Below are positions 11,046-22,732 of a stretch of 64,000 nt of DNA, in pieces. The stretch is from Owenia fusiformis (taxonomy: Eukaryota; Annelida; Polychaeta; Sabellida; Oweniidae). The notes beneath the pieces were generated by a model. It was not told the DNA's origin, ran no database searches, and saw only the letters and a list, made by a program, of their open reading frames with translations. Both the position numbers and the translations under genes were made by a program. The stretch lies in the NCBI GenBank assembly GCA_903813345.2, contig CAIIXF020000013.1, forward strand, positions 344,805 to 408,804, written 5' to 3'. Each line of letters starts with the position of its first letter. The stretch's first letter is position 1.

Positions 11046-13326
11046 GCTCACATGGTGAGCTTTTGCAATCACTCACTTGTCCGTCTGTCTGTCCGTCTGT
11101 CTGTCCGTCAACAATAGTGGCACGTTTTAAAACCTCTGTCGATAGGATTCCTGTTTTAAGTTATTTCTGTTCAACATCAATACAGAAAACCCCCCTATGA
11201 CTCCTGGTTCAAAAGCTCGCCTCTTTTCAAAATGGCCGTCACTTTTGTCTCGCGAAATTCACTTTTAGCCCATTTCCTAGCTAACCTCTGTCGATAGGAT
11301 TCCTGTTTTAAGTTATTTCTGTTCAACATCAATACAGAAAACCCCCCTATGACTCCTGGTTCAAAAGCTCGCCTATTTTCAAAATGGCCGTCACTTTTGT
11401 CTCGCGAAATTCACTTTTGGCTCATTTCCTAGCTTTACAAATAATTTCAGGTGTCCTACATTGTAAAAGTCTATGTCAATGTAAAGATTAGATATATGAA
11501 ATAATTTTGTTACAAAAAATCAGCGAAAAATTGTATCCATTTTTTTATTTTCAGCCATTTTAGTAAACATTGATTTGTCTATCTGACTCGCGAAATCCAC
11601 TTTCTGTCAATAACAGTGGCACGTTTTAAAACCTCTGTCGATAGGATTCCTGTTTTAAGTTATTTCTGTTCAACATGAATTCAGAAAACTCCCCTATGAC
11701 TCCTGGTTCAAAAGCTCGCCTATTTTCAAAATGGCCGCCATTTTTGTCTCGCGAAATTCACTTTTGACCCATTTCCTAGCTTTACAAATAATTTCAAGTG
11801 TCCTACATTGTAGAAATCCATTGCAAAGTAAAGAGTAGATGTATGAAATAATTTTGTTACGAAAAATCAGCGAAAAATTATATCCATTTATTTATTTTCA
11901 TCCATTTTAGTTAACATTGATTTGTCCATCTGTCTCGCAAAATTCACTTTTGGACCATTTACCTTAAACCCTCTGTCGATAGGATTCCCATTTTAAGTTA
12001 TTTTTGTTCAACATCAATACAAAAAACTCTTCTATGACTCTTGGTTCAAAAGCTCGGCTATTTTCAAAATGGCCGTCACTTTTGTCTCGCGAAATTCACT
12101 TTTGACCCATTTCCTAGCTTTACAAATAATTTCAAGTGTCCTACATTGTAAAAATCCATGTCAATGTAAAGGGTAGATATATGAAATAATTTTGTTACAA
12201 AAAATCAGCGAAAAATTGTATCCATTTTTTTATTTTCAGCCATTTCAGTTCACATTGATTTGTCTATCTGACTCGCGAAATCCACTTTCTGTAGCACGTT
12301 TTAAAACCTCTGTCGATAGGATTCCTGTTTTAAGTTATTTCTGTTCAACATCAATTCAGAAAACTCCCCTATGACTCCTGGTTCAAAAGCTCGCCTATTT
12401 TCAAAATGGTCGCCATTTTTGTCTCGCGAAATTCACTTTTGACCCATTTCCTAGCTTCACAAATAATTTCAAGTGTCATACATTGTAAAAATCCATGTCA
12501 ATGTAAAAAGTAGATGTATGAAATAATTTTGTTACGAAAAATCAGCGAAAAATTATATCCATTTATTTATTTTCAGCCATTTTAGTTAACATTGATTTGT
12601 CCATCTGTCTCGCAAAATCCACTTTTGGACCATTTACCTTAAACCCTCTGTCGATAGGATTCCCATTTTAAGTTAATTTTGTTCAACATCAATACAAAAA
12701 ACACCTCCTATGACTCTTGGTTCAAAAGCTTGCCTATTTTCAAAATGGTTGCCATTCTTGTTTCGCGAAATTCACCTTTTGCCCATTTCCTAGCTTTACA
12801 AATAATTTCAGCTGTCCTGCATTGTAAAAAGCCATGTCACTAAAAGGTAGTTGTATGAAATAATTTTGTTACAAAAAATCGGCAAAATATTATATCTCTT
12901 TTTTTTATTTTCAGCCATTTTAGTTAACATTGGTTTGTCCATCTGTCTCGCGAAATCCTCTTTTGGACCATTTGCTTAAAACCTCTGTCGATAGGATTCC
13001 AGTTTCAAGTTATTTTTGTTCAACATCAATACAAAAAACTCCCCTATGACTCCTGGTTCAAAAGCTTGCCTGATTTCAAAATGGTCGCCATTTTTGTCTC
13101 GCGAAATTCAATTTTGGCCCATTTCCTAGCTTTACAAATAATTTCAGGTGTCTTGCATTGCAAAAAGCCATGTCACTGTAAAGAGTAGTTGTATGAAATA
13201 ATTTTGTTACAAATTATTGGCAAAAAATTATATCCATTTTTTTTCAGCCATTTTAATTGACTGAGAGACAGATGGCTTGAAATAATTTTGTAACAAAAAA
13301 TCAGCAAAAAATGTGACCATGTGAGC
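11046..13326 (+). mobile_element. 2.3-kb terminal-inverted-repeat element filled with 338-bp tandem units
   Basis: The element starts GCTCACATGGT and ends ACCATGTGAGC, an 11-bp perfect inverted repeat. The 5' end is itself a hairpin (GCTCAC-ATG-GTGAGC), followed by a (GTCCGTCT)n simple repeat at about 11080-11110. The body is a tandem array: CTCTGTCGATAGGATTCC occurs at about 11134, 11286, 11633, 11971, 12308, 12646 and 12983, a period near 338 bp with alternating unit types. The GGTGAGCTTTTGCAATCACTC head also occurs in truncated copies at about 20421 and 21236. No coding capacity; the mechanism is unknown. Confidence 0.8.
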
Positions 13327-13489
13327 CCAGTACCCACGGTACTAATTTTTAATCTTTTTAATTTTTTATTTTTTGTTTATTAGAAATGCTTTTGATACAG
13401 TGTTCATGGTTCTTCCAGACATTTGATTACACATTTAAAAGCATATATCAGTTAATAAGTAACTAAAACATGTGTGTCTGGGGTTTATA

Positions 13490-14280
13490 TACACATTTTA
13501 AAGACCCTTTACACATTTATCAAACTTAAAAACTTCTTCTTGTCCCCACAATGTGAATATGTCCTCTCCTAATGCCAAACATGTTTTAATTTGGATACTG
13601 GCTGATAAAAGATCTGATAATAGTGCTGGATTACCTATTTCAATAACATTTTTTATAAAAAGTATTTCTATCAATACCAAAGAAAGACCAAACTAAAATT
13701 CTATGTTGGATGGTGTCTTTAACATTTTTATCACATAAACTACATATTCCATTTCCCTGTCACCATTTTTCTTATTCTGTTCTGAAGCCAAAACAACCTG
13801 ATCTAGTTTTGAACTTGAAGCTTTTGCCCATAAAAGTCAAAAACTGTGGTTGGGTAGTTTTTATTTAAGAAGGGATGGGGATTTAGATATTGATACAGTG
13901 AGAGTGAAGACTTATCCTCCAATGCAGATTTAAAATTATTAAGCCTCTCTTGATCTGATATCTTGATAAAAGCCTGATACCAGTCAACATCATCTCTGTA
14001 GATAACATCATCCAGTCATATGTTTTATTAGGATGGATTTTATGTTTGGAAAGTAAGGAAATGCTTTCATCATTAGTACTGAAGCCATCAAACATAGACT
14101 TAAATATCTTTTTGTATAATGACTCTTCTTTGATATTACATTTTAAGTATATTAAGTTATCTATTTGCCTTTTTTCAATGACATTGACAAGAGGTCTCCA
14201 GTCTAAATCACCTAGAAGTGGTTCTCTTGCTGGGCTACACCTAATGTTTTTGAGAATTGATCTCCCGATATTATATTGAA
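13490..14280 (-). pseudogene. Degenerate LINE ORF2 C-terminal fragment
   Basis: On the minus strand this resembles the region after the reverse transcriptase of a non-LTR retrotransposon. A segment with LLGDLDWRPL and following helices corresponds to the LLGWMSVQAKIDCDRL region of the plus-strand LINE fragment next to it. Further downstream, in a different frame, a CSLC..KD..QH pattern fits the C-terminal CCHC-like motif. Frameshifts separate the pieces (13883-14407 and 13498-13680), so it is dead. The reverse transcriptase and endonuclease domains are absent. Confidence 0.55.
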
Positions 14281-14560
14281 TTGAAACCAGTATGAAAACA
14301 TTAACAAATGTTGTTACTGTAGTGTAAATGATAATGTGAAATTTTGCATATTTTATATAGAAATTTTGTATTATTGTATTGTTTGAAAAATATAAAGCTC
14401 TGATCAATGTTAGAAGTAAATGATAGTTGTAAAATAATATTTTTCAAAAGAAAGTTTATTCAATTTATTATGTTTGATGAGCCATGAATTGTATTACAGT
14501 ACAGTGTATTACTTTAAGAACATAAAGTTTTATAACACAAATTGTAATTTTTGGTGAAAC
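14281..14560. repeat. Degenerate interspersed repeat unit
   Basis: The block ATAAAGCTCTGATCAATGTT..TTTTTCAAAAG..TTTGATGAGCCATGAATTG resembles units near 17640-17800, 19380-19720, 21480-21760 and 21880-22180. It is non-coding. Confidence 0.45.
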
Positions 14561-14576
14561 TATATACCTTTTTCGA

Positions 14577-15524
14577 TTGAGTAATATTCACCCATTATTA
14601 GCTTCAAAACTGTACTGGTCTTTTGCTTTCCCTACCATGACTTATGGATGTGCAGTGATACCATACTCAGAGGATGACTTTAAACTGATGGATTGTGCGC
14701 ACAGGGAGATTGGCAAGCGAATCCAGTCATTGCCAAAGAACACACCAGATCCAGTGGCAGTCAGGCTGCTTGGCTGGATGTCAGTTCAAGCGAAGATTGA
14801 TTGTGACCGACTTATGTTTTTGTTCATGCTGTTATGTTTGCCTATGAATTGTATATATAAAGTTATATGTTTAGAGCGATTAATAAGAATGATGTACACA
14901 TCTGTTACCTGTAAAAGCATGAAATCCCCTTCATTTTATATGTGGGAAACAGTTCTGAAGTATAACCTTACTGACTATGTGAAGGAAATGATTTTCAATG
15001 CTAATTTTCCAAGTAAATCAAAATTTAGAGAGACCATTTACAATAAAGTCAAAATTGTTCATGCTCGTAGCACTGTGCTCTCAGCACTGATGTACAATAA
15101 TCTCAATATGATGGCAGGTTCCTTGGTAGAATTGAAACCAAATGTTTGGTGGATTATTGCAAGAAATAATCCCAATTATATGTACTGCACAAAACTTATG
15201 ATAAAATTACTAACTGGAACTTACAGTTTAAACAGTAGACGTCGCGAGGGTGATACACCTGTGTGTAAAACATGTGTGCTTTGCGAGCTTAATGAAAATG
15301 AAACTGTTAAACATTTTTTACTCAAATGTCCAGCTTTTTCGGGAGTAAGGGTTCCGATGATTAACATTGTAACAAGCATCTTTAACGTCCAAGATGACAA
15401 TTTTATTCTCAAGTCAATATTAGGTATCATTAGTTGTGATCATGAGAAGCTATTAGAAATATCACAGTACGTTTATATAATGCACAAGCAGAGACAACTG
15501 CTTTTATCAAATCATTACTATTAA
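14577..15524 (+). CDS. 5'-truncated LINE (non-LTR retrotransposon) ORF2 C-terminal region
   Basis: This 315-codon frame corresponds to the end of a non-LTR retrotransposon ORF2: the thumb/connection segment after the reverse transcriptase (SKLYWSFAFPTMTYGCAV near residues 10-27, RLLGWMSVQAKIDCDRLMF near 63-81), then a C-terminal zinc-knuckle-like CKTCVLCELNENETVKHFLL followed by CP (near 230-252). No reverse transcriptase catalytic motif or endonuclease is present, so the copy is 5' truncated, as is usual for LINEs. The frame is intact to its stop, which suggests a fairly young insertion. About 80 bp downstream are AATAAATT and a short (ATAC)n tail (about 15600-15620) that probably marks the 3' end. 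The clade (CR1/jockey-like or other) cannot be fixed from this fragment. It is not expected to make a functional product. Confidence 0.7.
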   Translation: MSNIHPLLASKLYWSFAFPTMTYGCAVIPYSEDDFKLMDCAHREIGKRIQSLPKNTPDPVAVRLLGWMSVQAKIDCDRLMFLFMLLCLPMNCIYKVICLERLIRMMYTSVTCKSMKSPSFYMWETVLKYNLTDYVKEMIFNANFPSKSKFRETIYNKVKIVHARSTVLSALMYNNLNMMAGSLVELKPNVWWIIARNNPNYMYCTKLMIKLLTGTYSLNSRRREGDTPVCKTCVLCELNENETVKHFLLKCPAFSGVRVPMINIVTSIFNVQDDNFILKSILGIISCDHEKLLEISQYVYIMHKQRQLLLSNHYY

Positions 15525-15622
15525 TAATTTTTGTGATGCTGTTCACTTATTAATCATTTTATGTAAAATATGAATGTAACTCTCTTTATATTAAGAGGCA
15601 AATAAATTATACATACATACAA
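15525..15622 (+). mobile_element. LINE 3' UTR and (ATAC)n tail
   Basis: The short 3' untranslated region after the LINE frame ends in GGCAAATAAATTATACATAC followed by a second ATAC unit. Simple-repeat tails of this kind terminate several LINE clades. Confidence 0.5.
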
Positions 15623-16850
15623 TAGAGAAATGATACTTGGGTCCCAAATAACGCTGTAAAAACATAAAATTATTTATGTGTGATTCAAAAAACATTGATT
15701 GAAAATGTTCAATATTATGGTAAACTTTGTGTTGAACTATTCCATCTTACCATTTTGTTGTATACATAATTTTTAGGCAATAAAATAATGTAAAAAAATA
15801 TTTGCGCAAAAAAGTAGCCTATATCTGATCAAGTGCATTATGTTCGATGATACTGTAGTCCAAAACCAATAAAAGATATGAATGATATTGTAGACTGGAA
15901 GTTTATGTCACCAACAAAGATGGTGACATATTATATCCTCCCTTTGTGAGTGTTTTAAATGGCATGTCATTTGACTTCAAAAGCATGACATTATTTTAGT
16001 CTGAATGGTCTTGTTTGAGCAATAGTATCTTTTATGTTATGAGTATTATCTGTAACTTTTTAAAAAATTTTGTCCAACAAGTATTGTTACGGTTTCAGTA
16101 TAAATGAAATGTCTCTTGGGATTATGGTTTTGGATTATGATGTTGAGACTTGAAAGGTGGGGGGGGGGGGTGTTAGGCACTCTTTCTTTTCATGTTGCAC
16201 ATTGAATTCTGATAGTTTGGGTTTGTTGACCTTATAATACTATACTCTTAGATAGTTACTTTTCTTTCTTTCTAGTCATTTTTTATCCTTTCCCCATGGG
16301 CATTTGTCTGTACCTATTTAATGCAGATATGTTTCATATTTCAATTAAAAAGTAGATGGTAATTAATGTATTGAGAGAATACTGAATTACAAATCTGTCT
16401 TTGGATAACTAGGCCTTGGATTCTTCACAAAAATAATACTGTAGATGTTATGTCTTTGATTGTGATATTGGTACTTCAATAGTGGGGAATGGGACGCTAG
16501 ACACTCTTCTGCCGTTTGACATTGATTTGGGATAAATGGGGTTTCCTTTCCTTATTATGCATACTTGGACATTTCCTTTTATGTGCATTGTAGCCACTTT
16601 TGGTCTTTTCCCATTGGCACTTGTGCATAACTATTCAATTGAATATGCATTTCATATTTTATTTTAAAAGGGTATAAGGATGTTAGGTGAGTATTTTAGT
16701 GACTGAGTAATTTTTTTTCACATTGAACATTGAGTTTGGATAGTTTTGGTTTGTTTTCCTTCTGACATTCAATTTAAAAGGGTACAAGGTAAGTGATGAA
16801 AGATTGGAAGTCTGGATTTGGAATTTACAAAAAAAGGATATATAGGGGTT
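15623..16850. repeat. Degenerate interspersed repeats with a GTCACC hairpin
   Basis: A hairpin at 15905-15929 (ATGTCACCA..TGGTGACAT) heads a repeat also seen at 19991-20015, 21464-21491 and, weaker, 22186-22208. The following sequence (TTTCAGTATAAATGAAATGTC, TTGGATTATGATGTTGA and similar) recurs at about 20195, 21070, 23390 and 23890. There is a G homopolymer run at about 16160-16170. No gene. Confidence 0.5.
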
Positions 16851-16985
16851 ATGCACTGGGAGGTTTTGGATACAGGGAATATCCCGAGGGATATACAATA
16901 TATCTTCCCGAGGGACCGAAGGGACCGAGGGAAGATGTATTGTATATCCCAAGGGATATTCCATGTATCCAAACCGACCGTGCAT
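16851..16985. repeat. 135-bp near-perfect palindrome
   Basis: The arms run from ATGCAC at 16851 to GTGCAT at 16985 and pair along almost their whole length, for example GGGAATATCCCGAGGGATAT against ATATCCCAAGGGATATTCC. The predicted stem is about 65 bp around a GGGACCGAAGGGACCG centre. Open frames on both strands are mirror images of this palindrome, not genes. Confidence 0.85.
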
Positions 16986-16993
16986 AACTGGTG

Positions 16994-17322
16994 TATCTCA
17001 TACTTGAGTGGGTTTAGGGTAGATATAACCTTTTCCACCTTTTTCAAATGACAAGATATTTATATTTAACATTTTCGTAATATTCTTTTTGTTCAATATA
17101 ATGAAATTGTAACATTTAAACTTAAAAAATTAAATTTTAAAATTAAAAAATTAAAACTTTTGATATTTAAACTTTTGAAAAATTCCCGGGAGCGGGATGG
17201 ATATATTATATCTGCCCGCATTTGGCCTGGAGCGGGACATATACAATATATCCTGCCCGCTCCTCAGATACGATATATATTCCCGGGTGATATCTACCCC
17301 AAACCCACTCAAGTATGAGATA
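16994..17322. mobile_element. 329-bp MITE with about 33-bp terminal inverted repeats
   Basis: The left end TATCTCATACTTGAGTGGGT is repeated inverted at the right end (ACCCACTCAAGTATGAGATA), and the match continues inward to about 33 bp. The ends begin and finish with TA, consistent with a TA target. The interior contains GAGCGGGA..TATATC..TGCCCGCTC palindromic blocks that resemble the neighbouring palindrome in style. Confidence 0.75.
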
Positions 17323-18424
17323 CTCAATTATATCTCATGGTATTAAAGTATTGGTGGGGAAATAGTGAACTAAATTAAACATAATATGTTTGATATATTG
17401 ATTGTTTCAGTAAAAAAATTGTTTTTAGCGCAATAGTCTTTTTTGTTCTTTTCTACCAATTTTTAGAATGAAAAACATCTATCTGGACCTTGTTGGAACA
17501 AAATGATATATTAAGAATATCTGTCAGTATTAGAGTTATACAAAAAAAGTTTTGTTCATTTAAAAAATATTTATAAAATAAATACCCCTAAAATACATAA
17601 ACTTAATGTGTGTCTTTAATTTTATTTTAAGATGATTATTTGAAATAATTATGAAAACCCTAAAAATGATTAATGTATTGTAAATGGTAATGTGAAATGT
17701 TGTATATTAACACATTTGGTGATCTATGTAGTTTTTCATATTTGATGAATCATAAATTGTATATGAATGTATGTAAAACTGTAAAGTAATATAACAAAGG
17801 AAGATGTGCAATTATTGGCAAATATCCCCATGGTCAGATGAATCATGGGTGTAACATGAAGAATATAATGTCATATAATACTTTGGACACACATAGGCTG
17901 AGATAGAGGTCATTTAGTTCAGCAAGGTTGGATTGACTTAACAAGTGGATATCAACATATTTCAATAAAGGCTATTGGTTTCACTTAAAAATCTCAAAAT
18001 ACCAAAAATACACTATGACCCGAATTGGTTGCAAACTAAATAATTTCACAATATGACACAAATGGTTTATCTCATCAAATGTGCAAATATAGAGTTTCCA
18101 ATCAATTCAGGTCATACTTTAAATTAAAAGATTATACATTTTATCGTACAAAATGGCTATAGAAAAATGCTTCAAAAACAACTTTAACGCTTGTCAAATC
18201 TCATACAACTTTGTAAATCCAAAGATTATACTATTACATTGCATTATTTAGTAATATATTTGGATAAGATGTAGAGATGCGTAGGATTCAAATGGATTTT
18301 GACAGACAAAAAAAATATAAAACTCTTATCAATTTGAAAGTGTAAATCACAGTTTGAAATGAGTTTGAAAATACATTAAGAAATGTAATCTTGTAAATAA
18401 TGATGTGCGATTGTGTATATTATT
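17323..18424. repeat. AT-rich degenerate repeats
   Basis: Units containing GATAATGTGAAATGTTGTATATT and TTTGATGAATCATAAATTG (near 17690-17790 and 18340-18420) belong to the degenerate family spread over 14.3-22.3 kb. No gene seen. Confidence 0.4.
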
Positions 18425-19370
18425 AGGAGTCCCCCCGGCAGGGGCCTCCTATTAATTTTGTAGATATTATTATTCTTTATTTATTATTTCTTTATTCTTC
18501 CCTGGACCTTTTCTCCTACCTCCAACTAGCTTTCAACTAGCTACTATATACTCCTACTAGGGACCTTAGCTGAACTTGACGGGAAAGGAATTTTTATCTA
18601 GGTCAAGGTCAAAATCTAGGTCAAATCTAAGTTTTTTTCAAGTTTCTCAAATCCTGACGCTACACTTCAATATTTTTGGCTGAATTTTTGCAAACAGATA
18701 GCTATTAGTATTCTATTAGTCTTAGCCTTTTGCCGTGTAAACAAATTTTGCCCAGATTTTGAGATATTGAAGGTCAAAAAAGGTCTTTTTTCAACTTGCT
18801 GCAAATTGACCAATTTTTTTTTAAAACGCATCTACAAGTTCCCAGGATTCCACATCTGACCTTACTTTTGAGCTTTGACCTTTCATTAACCTTCTGTGTT
18901 TTCTAAGTTTCTCAGAATTGATGACTATAAATCAATATTTTTTAAGGAAAGTCAGGATATATATTCCTCTAAAGGTTCTACACATATTAGCTATTGATTA
19001 TCTAATAAAATTTTGCACCAGTTTTGAGATATTAGAACTCAAAAACTGAAAAAGGTCGAATTTCGAACTTTTTTAAGGTCAAATTTCAACTTGCTCTAAA
19101 TTGACCAAACTTTTTTTTAAAAACCATCTACAAGTTCTCAGGACTTCAAAACTGACTTTAGTTTTGACCTTTTACCTTTGGTTGACCTTGAAAGAACCCA
19201 GGTAACCAACTTCCTAACTTACTTAGTAACATACTTAGTTACTCACTTAGTCAATAACTACTTAGTAACTAGCTTACTTAAAAAGCGACTTAATAACCAT
19301 CTGTTGACCATTGGTTGACCATATAAGGCCAAAACGCCTACGTAAGATTGCTTGCAATCTTGATCTCTAG
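18425..19370 (+). mobile_element. Complete non-autonomous Helitron/HINE-like element
   Basis: The 5' end is a strong hairpin (18425-18450: AGGAG-T-CCCC paired with GGGG-C-CTCCT). The 3' end carries an 18-nt hairpin (19344-19361, AAGATTGC-TT-GCAATCTT) and then CTAG (19367-19370) followed by (TTA)n. A 3' hairpin followed by CTRR is the hallmark of Helitron-type elements, and T-rich or microsatellite flanks fit the Helentron/HINE group. Inside are AGGTCA half-sites near the 5' end, a CTTAGCCTTTTGCCGTGT motif, and a TTACTTAGTAAC-type minisatellite near the 3' end (about 19215-19275). All of these recur in reverse orientation at 53-64 kb, so the family is the same. No coding capacity. Confidence 0.65.
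18600..18611 (+). promoter_or_regulatory. AGGTCA direct repeat without spacer (nuclear-receptor-like site)
   Basis: The sequence AGGTCAAGGTCA contains TCAAGGTCA, which equals the extended half-site used by NR5A/ERR-type receptors, and a further AGGTCA lies 8 bp downstream. It sits in the 5' module of the Helitron-like element. Function is untested; only the motif is seen. Confidence 0.3.
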
Positions 19371-20420
19371 TTATTATTATTTGTGGTGATCTATGTTGTA
19401 TTTTAGATTTGATTAAATGTAAACTGTATTACAGTATGATTATGTAATGTAAAGTAAAATAGCAATTTGAATGTTTTTTCCAAAAGTGTAAACACAGTTT
19501 GAAATATTATGAAAAAACACTGAGATATCATTAATAATGTGAGATAGTGTATATTATATTTTTTGTGGTGATCTATGTTTTTTTTATTTAATGAATTAAA
19601 ATGTATAACAGTATGATAATGTAACATAAAAATGTAAAGATATTTAACAAATAGTAATCTGTGAAAAAATGTAACTTTTATCATTGAGTAATTGTAAAAA
19701 GTTTAATTGTTTGTTATTAAAAGTATGAAGGTATCGGTATGTTTGATTTGAAAAATTGTTGAAATGTACAATAGCATATTAAACTTTGGTTGAACTGTTC
19801 AATCTGACCATTTTATTGTATAGTTGATGAATTATAATTTGTTTTGCAATAAAATAATGTAAAAATATTTATTTGTGAGAAAGTATACCTGTGATCAAAA
19901 GCATCTTGTAGAATGATACTCTAGCCCAAAGTAATTTTTTGTTTTATGCCAACAGCAAAAGTTGTTAATAGTATTATAGCCTGCAAGTTTATGTCACCTA
20001 TAAAAGTGGTGACATATTGTTATACCCTCCTACGCACACTGTTCACTCCAGGAGTGTGATGTCACTAACACTGAGTAGTTTTCTTGTTATCCCACCAAAT
20101 GAAGTTTGAAGGGGATATAGAGAACTGCTAAAATCTACAGCTATTTTTTAGGTTATGAGTACTGGCTGGACGTTTCAATTTTTTCTCCCAAGTGTATTGT
20201 TATGACTTCAGTATGAATGATTTGTCTCTTCCTATTACTAGTATGGTGTTGGATTATGATATCAATACTTGAATGGTGGGAAGGGGGTGTTTGGCTTGGT
20301 TTATTTTCATGTTGGACATTGGATTGTAATAGTTTTGGCTTGGTTTGTTTTACTTCCGATGGTTACTCATAGTCTTAATGTTTTGTCCATTTCTGCCTGG
20401 GTCTCAAACTTACATTTTAT
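19371..20420. repeat. Degenerate interspersed repeats
   Basis: Includes units of the AATGTGAGATAGTGTATATT / TTTGATTAAATGTAAACTG family (19380-19720), a GTCACC..GGTGAC hairpin (19991-20015), a diverged head of the CCCATC element (GTTATCCCACCAAATGAAGT near 20089) and a copy of the TTCAGTATGAATGATTTGTC block near 20205. No gene. Confidence 0.45.
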
Positions 20421-20690
20421 TAGCTCACATGGTGAGCTTTTGCAATCACTCACTTGTCCATCTGTCCATCCATCAATCTGTCTCTCCGTACCTCTGTCTG
20501 TAAAACCTCTGTTAATAGGAATCCTGTTTTAAGTTATTTTTGTTCAACATTAATACAGAAAACCCCCCTATGACTCCTGGTTAAGTTCAAAACTCACTTT
20601 CAAAATGGCCACCATTTTTATTATCTTGCAAAATCCACTTTAAGACCAATTTGTTTTAAATCTTATGTCGATAGGATGACTTTATCAAAC
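20421..20690 (+). mobile_element. Truncated copy of the GCTCACATGGT element
   Basis: The head AGCTCACATGGTGAGCTTTT, the GTCC/CATC simple repeat and one body unit (AAAACCTCTG..AATACAGAAAACCCCCCTATG) are present, then similarity stops. There is no right inverted terminus. An 87-codon plus-strand frame across its head is incidental. Confidence 0.7.
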
Positions 20691-21230
20691 TAGCAATCAT
20701 CATAGCTTATTTGTATACCAATGCGTGGCAGGGTTTATTGGACAGGTCTATTGCATATGAGCTAGGCCACTGGAAAAGGGGTCTCACCACAGAGTTTTTT
20801 CAAAATTGCGATTATTTGTCTTTAAAAGCACAAAGAGACCTTTCAAACAAGCCAAGGCTTATGTCTTAACAATTTTTCCTTGGGGATATAGATCAAAAAG
20901 TTGGATTTGAATTTAGCACATATTCCTCTTAATCTTGGGCACATTTTTGGCTCTGTAGACTGTAGCACAATTAAATTTTTTGTGATAAGACCTGTTTCGG
21001 ATAGGCTCATATGTATTTCACATTTCTAGGTACAAGGTACGTGATGTAAGTTGAGTATATTGAACCTTTTTGGATTTTATGATATCAATACTTAAAACTT
21101 GGAGAGTGTTTGGCTCAGTTTCTTTTAATGTTGGACATTGGATTGGGATGGTTTTGGCTTGGTTTGCTTATGATGGTACACACTTAGTCTTAATTTTTGT
21201 CCCTTCCTGTCTGGGTCTTAAACTTACATT
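20691..21230. other. Intergenic and degenerate repeat sequence
   Basis: The segment near 21060-21200 (TTTTGGATTTTATGATATCAA and onward) repeats the block seen near 16130 and 20240. No gene. Confidence 0.35.
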
Positions 21231-21430
21231 TTATTAGCTGAGCTTTTGTAGTTACTCACTTGTACGTCTGTCTGTCCATCAGTCTGTCCATCAGTCTGTC
21301 CGTCTGCCCCTCCCTATTTTTGTTCAACCCCCCCGTAAGTCCTGGTTCAAAAGCTCGCCTATTTTCAAAATTGTCAACATTTTTATCTTACAAAATCCAC
21401 TTTTAGACCATTTTTTTTTAAACCTGCTGA
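21231..21430 (+). mobile_element. Second truncated copy of the GCTCACATGGT family
   Basis: TTAGCTGAGCTTTTGTAGTT has lost one arm of the 5' hairpin. It is followed by GTCTGTCCATCAGTCTGTCC and a partial body unit with GTCCTGGTTCAAAAGCTCGC. Truncated and diverged. Confidence 0.65.
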
Positions 21431-22730
21431 TATTGAGAGACCCTAGTACTTTTGTATGTTATTATGTCACCATCACCAAAAGTGGTGACATATACATAAA
21501 TATATACCTATGATCAATGTTAATAGGTATGATAGTTGGGAAGTTATATTTTTCAAAGGAATGATTATATTTCAAAAGTAAATGCAGTTTCAAATGAATA
21601 CATTTAGAAATAATTAATGTAAATGATAATGTGAAGTTGTGTTCAATCATATGTTTTTTTTTATATATATATAAATATTTTTTAAAAATAAAATTGTTAC
21701 TTGTTATGTAAAAAAGTAAAGAACTATAACAAATTGTTATTTCTGAAAATCATACCTTTTATCATTGTCAATTTACACAATTGCATTCACATTTCTTATA
21801 ATATATCATAAATCATTGTAAATACTCCCTCTTGGGGGTCATAGCCACTATAACCTGTAAATATGTTACATTGATTTTAATAAAAAAAAGCATATATATA
21901 TATTTACCTCTGTCGATCAATGTAAATAGTCATGATAGTTGTAGTAATATCTTTCAAAAGATTGATTATTTTTTAAAAGTGTGAACACAATTTTAAATGA
22001 GTATGAAAACACATTAAGAAATGATTATTTATGTAAATGATAATGTGAAAAGTTGTATTTGAAGATCTATGTAGTTTTTTATATTTGATGAATCGTCAAT
22101 TGTATTACAATATAATAATGTAATGTAAAAATGTAAAGTGTATATTACAAATATTATTTAGTGACTTATTGTAATGTTTGTTCAAGTCACCACCAAAAAT
22201 TGTGACATATTATTATGATTGTGTAAAATATATACCTCAGATCAATGAAAATAGTCACGATAGCTGTAGAATATTTTTTGAAAGATTGACAACTGTATGC
22301 TAAAATATTCAATCTTACCCTTTTGTTGTATATAGATGATGAATTGTAATTGCTTTGCATTGTTTTCTTGACAAGAATATCAATATGTGTATATTTTGTA
22401 TTCTGTATAAGCTGAGGTCAGAGTTTCATCATATCAGAATTTACTTGTTTGTAATTATACTGTTAAATTAGTGATGAGATTTACCTTGTAGGCATATAAC
22501 CCATGATCCAAAATAATACAAATATAAATGGGCTGTCTCAAAAATTTACCCAAAAGCACATTTCAGACATTTTTGTATGGTCATGAGTTTTTGTCACTTT
22601 GTTTAATTTTTTGAGCTTATAGTAATTTTCCAATTACTACCAGATAAGTATTTTGCATGAAGGAAATGCAGTAAAACTTATATTTGGAGGTCTTTGAAAT
22701 TGTAGGACTCCTTATTAAAAAGTTGATCAT
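21431..22730. repeat. Degenerate roughly 300-bp repeat units
   Basis: Units starting near the words CCTATGATCAATGTTAATAG and CTCTGTCGATCAATGTAAATAG (21500, 21905, 22230) contain AATATTTTTCAAAAG, AATGATAATGTGAA and TGATGAATCGTCAATTGTAT-like blocks. Two hairpins with GTCACC stems (21464-21491, 22186-22208) head them. Non-coding. Confidence 0.5.
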
Positions 22731-22732
22731 AT

